Assembly (NCBI GenBank): GCA_963575745.1 | Contig: CAUYUJ010009536.1 | Location: 1-33,750, forward strand | Direction: 5' to 3' | Source of the DNA: Prorocentrum cordatum | Taxonomy: Eukaryota > Sar > Dinophyceae > Prorocentrales > Prorocentraceae | Length of the DNA stretch: 33,750 nucleotides | Shown here: one piece after another, positions 1 through 9,500 of the stretch | Position numbering within the stretch: position 1 is the stretch's first letter | Layout: each line of letters begins with the position of its first letter | The notes under the pieces: generated by a model | Seen by the model: the letters and a program-made list of their open reading frames with translations, nothing else | Told to the model about the DNA's origin: nothing | Databases searched by the model: none | Program-made: the position numbers and the translations under genes

Positions 1-1679
1 GGGATGTCTGGTCCAGCCGCGGGTGGTGCCTGGTCCGACAGCAGGGGGTCTGGTTCCATTTTGCTGAGTTCAGCCGCTGTAAACCCAGCCCTGCGGTGTG
101 GGAGCGGCAGAGTACGGTGTCTGCGCTCGTAGATGGCGACAGCGACCCCGTGAAGCACGGTCGCTTGGCGATGTCGTGTTTTGGCAGCTTCAACGATGAC
201 GTCGGGGAGGTTGTGCGTGCGTGCCGCCGCTGTGGCAAGGGCGTCGGCCTGACGGTTGAACTCCTCCGCGATGGGCCCGATGAGCCCAAGGTCGATGCCC
301 AGGTCTCCCAGGTGGCTGGCGACTTTTTTGACGCGAAACATGTCGGGCTTGGCCATGACACATCGGTGAATCATTGCCCAGAGCTCCGCGTGCGGGCCCT
401 GCGGCGCTGGATGTCCGTCGATGATGCTTTGGAACCCATCGACCACCGCCTGGTTGTCCACGAAGACGTGCACGGGCCGTTCGGCACACGCCGTAAGGTG
501 GACGATGGCAAGGGTCTCCGCAACCTGGGCGTTCTGCGTTAGGCCGTGACCGCGTGCACTGTAGTTCATGCGGTGGTCGATGCCGTAGTAGACGCCGTAG
601 CCCGCTCGTGCTAGGAGTGGGATGGCTTGGTTGGTGCACGCACCGTCCGTGGCAGCATAGACCCATGTCCATCCAGTGTCGTTGTCAAGGTAGGTGGTGT
701 AGGTGTCCTGGGCTGAAGCCGCAGGATCACCCTCAGGGGGGGGCCGCGGGTTGGGCTGTGGCAGCGGGTCCCTCGCGAGGTCGGCCTGCAGGTCGAGGAG
801 GGCTGGGTCTTCGTCGAAGAGCCCGCAGTGTCTTGTGTGCGGCGGAAGACGGGCCCACTGGTCGTCACTGATGAGGGTGGTGAGAGGAACTCTTTCTCGG
901 GCCCAGCACTTACAGTCGCGGACAGTGTGTTCCTGAGTTTCCTCTTCCTCGTCGCAGTAGCGGCACATGGGGCTGGGGTCTGCCGACGTGTTGGATCGGG
1001 ATCGTCGCTGTTGGGTGTGGTCCCCGCCCGACAGGTAGTTCAGGAGGAGCGCCAGCTGCCAGGCAGTGCATTTGGCTGCTCCTTTGGTTCGCGCGAGCCA
1101 CGTGCTGGCGAAGAGGTCAAGGCCCTGTCTGACCGAGGCGAGGTAGCCAAGGTCGTGTCGCCGTGGCTTGATCTTCCGCAGTAATGCCCTGCGTTGTGAG
1201 GCCCGCAGCATGTGCAGGAAGGCGTTTTGGGGTAGATTCAGCCAGCTGATCGGGCAGCCCCAGTCATCGTACATGATGCCAAATGTGGGCCAGGTCCATC
1301 GGAGCTGCTGGAGCGATTGGACGAGTCGCCCGACGGGTCCTCCACCAAACAGGGTCTGGACGTGGTGTTGGAGGTCTCTGGCGAGCCCGCAGAGTGTGAC
1401 GTCGCGGTTAACCTGACGCCGCAGGCACTGGAATGCTTCACGCTGCGTGATGGCGTCGATCTCAAGGGCGTGTCCCGGCACGCACACGGCCATGAGAGTC
1501 CAGAACTCGACCCACTTGTTCCCCTTGGGGCGGATAGCCGCCTTGAGGGCGTGGTGGTAGGCAGTCTTGGCTGGGCCTGATGGTGCTTGGATGTCGGTGC
1601 CCGTGGTGCAGACGCTGGCGGCCAGGGATCGGGCGTGCCGCGCCTTGATAAGCATCGGCGACGGAGCTTGCCAATGCGC
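1..1679 (-). CDS. RT thumb, CCHC zinc finger and RNase H domain, continuing off the left edge
   Basis: A single frame is open from about 1,679 to the first base (~560 codons, no stop). It starts after the frame change that ends the RT and has no ATG of its own. Segments in order: a helical RT-connection region; a zinc finger near 905-965 (CRYCDEEEETQEHTVRDCKC, a CxxC-H-C arrangement); and an RNase H domain from about 690 to 210. The RNase H has YAATDGAC (Asp), QVAETLAIV (Glu), HVFVDNQAVVDGF (Asp) and RQADALA (Asp), so the full acidic set is present. It would remove the RNA strand after first-strand synthesis. Hairpin E1 lies just before the domain. Confidence 0.85.
702..731 (+). other. Dispersed tetraloop hairpin E1
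   Basis: Inner stem GGC/GCC (711-713/718-720), loop TGAA (714-717), bulged G (721). Outer arms 706-710/722-726 are perfect; 702-705/728-731 pair with a one-base bulge (T727). The flanks are complementary but differ from those of other copies. On the transcript strand it reads as codons for Ala-Ser-Ala. Confidence 0.8.
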
Positions 1680-2640
1680 GGCAGGCGGATAGTCGCCCTC
1701 CGCACACGGGCGTCTGCGGTGGCCGTGAGGTTAAGCGCGGCTGGAGCCGGCGCTGCCTCGGCGTTGATGTAACTCCCGACGAGCTTGAAGGAATCGACCA
1801 CTCGGAGGGGGCGATCCGCCAGTGTGAGCTGGGTGTCGGCGGCGTGCAGCTCATCGGTGAGCGCCCACCCTGCCACTTTACCAGGGTGAATGCGTTGACC
1901 GGAGAATCGGTCAAACTTGGCGGCTTCGTCGAGAGATTTCTGCAGCTCAGGAGCGGTGTGGGTAGTGGAGTTGCTGTCGTCAACGAAGGTAGTGCTGAGT
2001 GATCGAGGAACGTAACGGTGCTGCCTCTTTGTCCACACGCACATGAGCAGCTTGATGTCATCCAGGGACCACGAGCTGCCCTGGAGGTGACCGTTTGTCC
2101 TGGCCAGGTCCCTGGAGTACGCTCCGTTCATGCGGTTGTAGCGTTTGTGGTGTCTGTAGAAGTTTCGGCGGACAGTAACGATGTCTTGTGGGCACCCCGC
2201 GTGCAGCGCAAGGTTTAGACAGATGTCCGTGATGAGGTAGTCGAAGCACTTCTGTCGGTCAAGGGCTGCTCAAGCTAAGGGGAGGAGTAAAGTCCTGGCG
2301 TGTTCGATGCGCAGGGCGAGAGAAGTGCTGACATCCCCGATGGTGGCTTTGGGAACGGCGCCGAAGCTCGTGGCATGGGTCCATCCGTGCCGCCAGGTCG
2401 TGAGGCTACGGTAGGCCGGCGCCTCCCACGCATACATCCACACGGAAAGAACCGAGAGAAGCCGTTGGTCCGTCGGGAGTTCCCCTCGGCCTTTTCGGAG
2501 GCACGGGTTTGGCACGTGCAGAAGGGGCTCGGGGATGGTGCCAGTGCGTTGCATAGCACGTAAGACGCTGGCGAAGAGGCGAAGGATGTCGTCGGGTAAC
2601 TCCTTTGCCTCCTTGGTCGTCAGCCGTCGAGTCCCCCCGC
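1665..2640 (-). pseudogene. Reverse transcriptase core (FVDD) of the giant retroelement, broken
   Basis: After a one-base slip near 2,622 the RT continues in another frame: LTTKEAKELPDD, GELPTDQRLLSVLSVWMY (the Arg-containing motif 2), GAVPKATIGDVSTSL, then LDRQKCFDYL (motif A), TNGHLQGSSWSLD (motif B) and TTFVDDSNSTT (motif C, FVDD). These are the ordered catalytic motifs of a non-LTR reverse transcriptase. An in-frame TGA at 2,270-2,272 falls between GAVPK and motif A, and the frame changes again near 1,665. All catalytic Asp residues remain readable, so the breaks look recent or artefactual. Confidence 0.85.
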
Positions 2641-4512
2641 GCGGCGCGGTGAACGGGTGCGAATGAAGTGGATGAGTTGGTCGTCGGTAAGGTGGAAGGG
2701 GGCTGCTGGTGATGGCGTAGGCAGCTCTTGGCGGTATTCGTCGTAGAAGTCCGCCCACGTCGGCATAGCTTCGGCGTCATGGCCCGCGCTAGCGCGGTAC
2801 GTGCCCAGGATGGGCTCCCAGGTGTCGACCATGAGCTTGAGCATGTCTTTGGTGATGGCAACGATAGCGTTGGCGGGGAGGGCGTCGGGAACCTGGGCTG
2901 GTAGTGGGCCACGAATGGGGCCGTCGTCATTGTCCGTGTCGGGCGAGCTACCGTCGCCGGGGCTGAAGCCGCCGGCGTCGGTGTCGGCGTCACTGTCGTC
3001 CGTGCTAGCTTGGTCAGGGTTGAAGGCGGTGTTGTCGCAGTGGAGCTGTGCATCGTCGGGAGTGGTAGGCGTGCGGAGATACGCCGTGGGCGAGCAGTCG
3101 GCAGCCCGTGCGTATATGGCCGCCTTTCGCCCGCTTGGCTCGCGGACGCCCTCAGACCAGATCTTGATGCGTTCTGCTTTGGCTCGGTTTGCACGTCGCG
3201 CCAGCTCCGAGTCTAGATTTTGGATCAGACGATCGAGCTGCTCTCCGCGTGGCGCTGGCACGTCGGGGGTCCAGGCGTCAGGAAAAGCCAGGAGGGCCGT
3301 GGGGCGCAGCTTGTGGCAGAGAAGGCGGGCCGCGGCCCACGTGCTGTCGATGCGTTGCGCCAGGTGCGGCGGGATAGCACGGCAGTCTATATGATGGTGC
3401 AGTCCGATGAAGCGAAGCTCGCAAAGTTGCCGATGGAGCTTGCGAAGGCGGTTTATGTGAATCGTGGAAGCTCCGTAGGTGGGAAAGGCGCGGGGGACGG
3501 CGGGTCGCTCCTCGAACGTGGGTGTGAGCCCGTGCATGGTAGGGGCCTTCTTTTTTGGGTGGTCTGGCGGTGGGGGCGGCAGGTCCCGCTGCCGGGTGAG
3601 ATGGTACTCATGGCTGGCCTCGTTTGCCAGGGCGAACATGCGTTCCACATCGTCGCGTGCGTCAGCCTGCTCCATGCGGTCGTGGTATCGTCCGGCGATG
3701 TGGGTCCCTATTGCCTGGAGTTCGTGGTCCTCATGAGCTCCGTCGTTTGGAGGGTATGGCGTGGGGGCCAAAAGGCGTGGGGCCGTGTGATCGAGGCGGC
3801 TTAGGTCGAGTGTGACTTGCAGGCCAACATGGGACTTCGCTGGCAAGTCACGCAGATAGCAGAAGTCGGTGACAAGGGATCGCGCAGCTTGGTTGGCGAT
3901 GACATAGTCGATGCGCGAAGTGCGGGGGCACTTGGTGACGCGGTCCCAGTCAGGGATATTGCCATATGTGTGCATGGTGTGGTCTGGTGTGCCTTCTGCG
4001 ACGTTGGACCATCCGTGCTGCATCATGTGCAGCAGGTGTGGATTGTCGTCGATGTTCGTGTTGGCGTCCATACAAATGAAATACGGGGCTGAGCCGACCC
4101 TCGCGGCGGCGCAATCAGCAAGCCGAAATATATCGTTGCTGTCCCCTCCAGCGACCCCGTAGAGGCTCGCAATGTAGATCCCAGCGGGACCGTGGTTGTT
4201 TCGTCGCCGCCTGCGGCGGTGCTGGGTGCAGAGCGGGAGGAAGACCTCGTGCCATCGTTTCTTGGCCTTGAGGGTGGCGATACAGGTCGCAATGTCGTCG
4301 ACGGTGGAGTCGATGGCGTCCTTAGAGAGGATGGCAACCCCGCCCGAGGCGCCGGTGTTGCCCTCGACCGTGTGGTCCGTGCCACCGTGAGCAGCTTTGC
4401 GCTGGGCACGAGCCAGGTCCAGGTCAGGTCCCAGACTGGCCTGGTATCCTCCGTGGTGTGGATTGGCGGCGTTGGTGGCGATGGCTTGCCTGGTAGGCTT
4501 GGCATGACGGGT
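2620..4512 (-). pseudogene. APE-type endonuclease (main part) and linker to reverse transcriptase
   Basis: An open frame of 630 codons in the same frame as the endonuclease N-terminus upstream, separated from it by a single TAG at 4,513-4,515. Visible motifs in order: GASGGVAILSK, IYIASLYG, FICMDANT (the Asp/Asn motif), SRIDYVIAN (the RIDY motif) and KSHVGLQVTLD (the C-terminal His). These are hallmarks of LINE endonucleases, which nick target DNA to prime reverse transcription. A ~350-residue linker of helical and acidic sequence follows, then RAGGLDG, the start of the RT domain, where the frame ends at a TGA (2,620). The stop at 4,513 falls where this family usually has its catalytic Glu, so this copy cannot make an intact endonuclease without readthrough or correction. 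Confidence 0.8.
2955..2977 (+). other. Dispersed tetraloop hairpin E2
   Basis: GGC-TGAA-GCC at 2,961-2,970, bulged G at 2,971, perfect 6-bp outer stem 2,955-2,960/2,972-2,977. In the local coding frame it encodes Gly-Gly-Phe-Ser-Pro. Confidence 0.8.
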
Positions 4513-4747
4513 CTACTGCAGCGCTATGACTGCGGCGTTGTGGTCGACACCTAGGGCGGTAATGGTTGGCCAGTTCGCTGGAAGACTCGTGATGTTGAGG
4601 CTGACGAGGTGGATGGAGCGACCTGGCCCATCTCCGTCGGTGGAGCTGGGGTTAGCACGCCCCGCTCGGTGGAGGGCGGCCTGGCCGTCACCCAGGTAGG
4701 AGGCTTGGCCACAGTAGGAGCTCATGGCGTCGCAGCAGATTGGCTTG

Positions 4748-4768
4748 GACGGGGCTGAAGCCGCCGTC
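4748..4768 (+). other. Dispersed tetraloop hairpin E3
   Basis: GGC-TGAA-GCC at 4,753-4,762, bulged G at 4,763, perfect 5-bp outer stem 4,748-4,752/4,764-4,768. It lies just upstream (on the transcript) of the endonuclease. In the local frame it reads Ala-Ala-Ser-Ala, not the peptide of E2. Confidence 0.8.
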
Positions 4769-6050
4769 GGGCCAAAAGTGTAGGCAAGGCATGGTCGACG
4801 CTGCGCCGGGGGGGGTTCGTAAACATCGGCAAAACTGCCTCGAAAAAACCTCCTCACTCCTGTACCGTGGGGGGCGGAGGGAGGAAAGGTGAGACGGCAG
4901 CAGGGGGAGAGGGAGGCGACTCCTCGATCCATCCTGCCGAGCGCAAGAGCAAAAGCAAACCAGCGGCGGCAGCGCGGCGCGGCTGCGGCGCAGCGCGCGC
5001 GCGAATACTGCGCACGCGACACCGCTGGTCCGTCCTGCGGCGGCGCGCCCGCCCCGTCAGTGCCGTGATGAGCAGCATCAGCTGGAACAGCTTGTTCGTG
5101 TGCGCCCTCCGCGCTCGCCTCGGGCGGTGGGCCCTGTGGCTGCGGCGGCGCACGCCCTGCCAGGGCGTCAGCCACTAGCTGGGCGTGGCGAGCGGCGCGG
5201 TCGGTGGCCTGGCGCTGAGCCTCGTCCATGCCCGCTGCCGTGAGGCTCGCGTTGCGGACAGGGCTGACTCCACGCGGGGCCGCCGCTGCCGCGGCAGCGG
5301 CAGAGGTGGCGGGGGCGCCGCCGTGGCTCCGAGGAGACAGCGGTGAGCCGCCGCCGAAGCCCGCCGCGAGGTCCTTGACGGAGTACTTGTGCTTGAAGGG
5401 GTCGAAGGTCGGCGCCTCGTCGGGGGCGACGACGCGGGTGGGCGGTGGCAGCTCCTGGTCCGTGGGCGGCGTCGGCTCGAGGTCGACCTCGTTAGGGTCT
5501 TTGGCGCCGGCACCGAAACGTGGCACCACCTCGGGGGCTTGGGCGTCAGCCTGAGTCTCGCGGGGCGGCGAGCTCGTGGAACTCCCTGGGGGCTTGCGCG
5601 AGCGGTGGCGGCTGCTGGGCCGGCTGCACGGGACGCGCCCGCCCGTGTGGCGGTCACGTGGCGAGGCCGCCTGGGCGTTGGCGCGCGCAGAGTCCGCCCT
5701 GCTCGGGGAGCGGATCGGCGCTGCGCTGGGTGCTGGGCTGGCGGGCGGGAGCCGCCTGTGCCGCCCGCCGCCGAGGCTGCAGCCTGGTCAGGGTCGGCGG
5801 CGTCAGGCCGGGGGCTGACGCGGTGGGCACTACCCTCGCTGTGCCGCGGGGAGGCGCTGTGGTGTGCATGGGTGTGCGTGAGGACGAGCGGGACGAGCGG
5901 CTGCCGCTCGCGCTCAGGGGGGGCGGGCTTTGCCTGGGCAGGGCGCTGCGCTGCGGCCACGTTTGGCGGGGGCGTGTGTTGGCGCGGTTGCCAGGCGCGC
6001 TCGTTCGCCTCGCGCCATCCTGCGGGGCGCCCTGTCCTGCCGCGGCTTGG

Positions 6051-6090
6051 CGCAGCCCCCTGGGCTGAAGCCGCAGGGGGTGCCGCTGCG
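6051..6090 (+). other. Dispersed tetraloop hairpin E4
   Basis: GGC-TGAA-GCC at 6,063-6,072, bulged G at 6,073, perfect 7-bp outer stem 6,056-6,062/6,074-6,080. A further 5-bp stem 6,051-6,055/6,086-6,090 lies beyond a five-base one-sided loop. Confidence 0.8.
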
Positions 6091-6542
6091 GACTGGTTGC
6101 TGGCGGTGCTGTAGTGGCGGCCTGGGTAATGGCCCCAGGCACGCGTGGACCCTGGCGCGGGCGAGGTGGCCCGTGGGGGAGCCTGCCCGAGTGCGCGCGG
6201 GTAGCCGACGACCGCTGGGTGCACCCTGGCGTGGGGGACGTGGCCGTAGCTGGAGGCGGCTGCCCCTGCCGCCGCGGGCCTGGCACAAATGGGGCCACGG
6301 TGGTAGGCGGCACCCCCGCCGTACACCGCTCTGTCGCCTGTCGGGACGCGCGCGGGAGAGCGGTTGCGTGGCGTGCTCGGCTGACCTGCGTCGCGTTGGT
6401 CGCGCTGCTGGGTGCGCTGCTGGTGCTGCTGGTAGCGCGGCTGGTCGGCTCTCGAGAGCGGGCGGGTGTCGGGGAGGATGGGCGGCACGTCGGGCCGCCG
6501 CCAGCCCTGGTAGACGTGCTCGAAGGCATGGTCTGGGTAAGT

Positions 6543-9500
6543 CTACCCGTCAGGTGAGTAGCGCCGTGCATGCTCCACGAAGTCAATGTTCTGCGGCTCG
6601 GGGAGCACCGTGATGTTCACAGCCCGCTGGTGCGCTGGTCCATAGAGACAGAAGCTACCACGGTTGCTGCGGTCGTGGTTCAACTCGGCTTCGGTCGTGG
6701 CACGACTCACCATGGCGTCACTGAGGCGCATGTCGTAGTCGAGAGCTTGAGGCCCAGGGCCGCCCTCGGCATCCCAGTACAGTACCACATCCCGCCAGCG
6801 CGTGCGGGTAGTGTGGATGCGCTCGGCGATAGACTCGCAGACGGTCCTGACTGTGACAAGATCCCTGTACATGTTGGTGATGGCTAGGGAGTAAGGTCGG
6901 CGCACCGCTTTGTTGAAGATGAAATCCTCCTTGAGGGCCTGGTGCGGGCCGAAGAGCACGTAGCCTTCCTTCCACAGCGGTTGGTCGGGAGACGGTTCTT
7001 CAGGCATCCCCGTCCCTGTGAACCCTGGTGGCCGCCTCGTGCCGTCGGGCAATCCCTGCTTGGGGACGCGACGCGGCCTCGGTGGTAGATACCATTGGCC
7101 CTGGTATCCTGCTTGGCCTGGTTGCGGAGGCTCCCCCCCGGGGCCTGAAGGCGCTCGGGGAGGCTCCATGAGGTCGTGCTGGGCTGGCGCGTTGCCGTAT
7201 TGGCGGGCGAGGATGTGCGGAGGCATCCCTGTGGCACGGACGTCGAACAGGCTGTGCGGACGAGGCGGATGTGGGCATCTGCTGGAGAGGCAGCATGTGT
7301 CGGCGGCCCTGTCGTCGGTGCTGTACACGCACGTCCAGCTGTTGCAAGAGCAGTCCGTGGACCAGTCCATAGGTGCACGCAGTCCGCTGAGGGAGCAGTC
7401 CGGGCACGTCGGTTGACCCGAGGTGCCGAGCTGCGTGTTGCGGCGGGCAGCACAATACTGGCAGCATTGGAATCGGCACTGTAGGCAAATCCAGCGTCCT
7501 GGTAGGGGCGGGAACGCTTGCTCGTTGGTGACTGCGTCGTCTGGGTGGGGTCGGGGTCGATCCCACAAGGGCCAGACGTCGGCGAACCAGGACTGGCCTG
7601 TAGTGCGGACCACCTCCGCGGGGAGGCGAGCGTCGTCAGCATGGCGCTCGATCCACTGGGGCCCCAGGTCCGCTGCGATCATGACCGTGCGCCAAGAGTC
7701 GTCCGCCTTGACGTGGACTTGGGTCGGTGCCCAGAGCCTGGTGGTGGTGTCGCCGTGGTCGTGGTGAAGGATGACCCAGCCATCGCGACCCGCAACCGCA
7801 GGGTCAGTAACGCGGTGGCCCACAACGGTCGCCCCCCACGGTAGGTAGGCACCATCGTGATGCTCGCCTGGGTCGAGCCAGACCTCGACGCCAGGGGCGT
7901 TCACACGGGACCGCACATCGCGGACGTGGAAGGCGAGGACGTGGTAGGCGGTCGGCTCCACTTCCGTCTCGATGTGCTCCCACGTATCGATGTCGCTGCT
8001 GTCAGAGGCAGAGTTGCCGCCGCTCTGCCGTGACGAACGTGAGGCGGAGCGCCGTGAGCGAGCATGGCCTCGGGCGAGGGCGGCGGCCGCGCTGATAAGG
8101 GACGGCGTGCGGCGGTCGTTGGCTCCCGATGCCGTCGGTGAGCGGTCTGGACTGTGTCCCAAGGCGGCACCTGGCTGAGAGGTGTGCGATGGGCCAGACG
8201 CGGCCCCAGGGCTGGAGCCGCTGGGGCGCGGCGCTCGTACGTCAGACTGCCACCGCTCGGGTACAGCCTGGGCCGTGGCAGTGTACACCAGGTCGATCAG
8301 TGGCTGCGGGTCCAGCTGGAGCTTGCGAAGCGAGGCACGCGGCCGGGGCTGGTTGGGGTCGGCCCTGGTGGCTGCTTCGGTGTCGTAGTGCTGTGTAGCC
8401 CATGCTCGCGCTGCCTCTGGCGAGTATAGTGCCTGCGGCGGTGGCCACGCTGCCGCGGTGTCCAGCCGGCGCCAGATCTTTGCCTCCTGGTTGCGGGCTT
8501 CAGCCGCCTCGCGGAGGTCTGGGTGATCGAAGCCGGCAATGTGGAGGGCGTGCGTGCAGTCGCCCATGCCACAGGTGTGCGGGAGGGCACGGCACCTGGA
8601 GGCTGCTTCGGTGGGGGCACACCAGTCCATGCGGATGAGGAGGCCCAGGACCCGTGGGTAGATGAGGCGCGCTCCGTGAGCCTCCCCGTTCACGAAGTTG
8701 TGCCAGTTTTCACCGCGCGGCGGTTTGGTAGCCTCGCACATCCAGAGCGCGATGGGTCCCCAGGCGAGGGTGTCGTCTTCGAGGCTGCGGGGCGGGTGAG
8801 GCGGCACCGCGTACCACGCGGCCAGCGACGGGTGCACACCCACGTACGTGCGGTCGACAGTTGTGGCGGTTCGGCCCTTCGCTTCACGGCGGGGGCCCGG
8901 CAGGAGGTGACCTCCGTTGAAAGCAAGACGGGCCGCAAGGTCGCCGCGGGTCCCGTGCCAGAAGACCGTGGGCGTGTCAGGGGTAGGAGCACGGAGGTCC
9001 CACGTGAGGTAGGGGAAGATCGTCTCGCCTGAGTTCCCGCCCGAGTCTTCCAGCACCCAAATGAGTCGGTTCGGGGGCCTCTGCATGATGTCAGTCCACG
9101 GCGCCAACGCTTGGAGCGTTGGGTCATGGGTGAATCGAGGATGGTCGTAGAGTCGCAGGGCGTCTTCGATGTCCTCCGTAGTCACGCCACTGTTACCAAG
9201 CGCAAAGCCGTTCTGGTACAGGAAGGTGAGGATGCTCGTCGGCGGCACGGGGACCGCTGGGTCGCGCTGGATGGTGCTGCGTAAGTTGCGCGTCGGTGGC
9301 CAGAGGGCTGGGTGGGGCGTACCAGGGCATGAAGGCGCCTGGGGCCTGGCGGGTGATGCGTGGCGTGCTCGCCGTCGTGGTGGTTGGGTGTCCATGTCGG
9401 AAGAGGAACCACGGGCGTTGCTTGCATCCGCTTCGTCGTCGGGCGCTCCGTGCACGCCGTCGCCGTCGAGGGTGCGCTCACGTGCTTCGCTTGCCTCGGC

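Larger units (their letters stand above)
4516..6542 (-). pseudogene. Pro/Ala-rich linker and N-terminus of APE endonuclease, broken
   Basis: Downstream of the TAG at 6,543 the same frame stays open to 5,175 and reads naturally at first (YPDHAFEHVYQGWRRPD). It then becomes low-complexity Pro/Ala/Arg/Ser sequence. A different frame, open from about 5,760 through an ATG at 5,529 to 4,513, carries the next recognisable part: an acidic/Pro stretch, an Ala tract and an Arg-rich region. It ends in SLNITSLPANW...AAVIALQ, the first strand and helix of an AP-endonuclease-like domain. The frame change lies somewhere in about 5,500-6,000; low complexity prevents an exact point. Two hairpins (6,051 and 4,748) lie in it. 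Confidence 0.6.

Noticed and set aside
8491-8510. GGCTTCAGCC at 8,496, the reverse complement of the hairpin core
   Set aside because: The outer flanks are not complementary and the bulged base is not in the fixed position. It reads as ordinary coding sequence (Ala-Ala-Glu-Ala), so I do not count it as a thirteenth hairpin.
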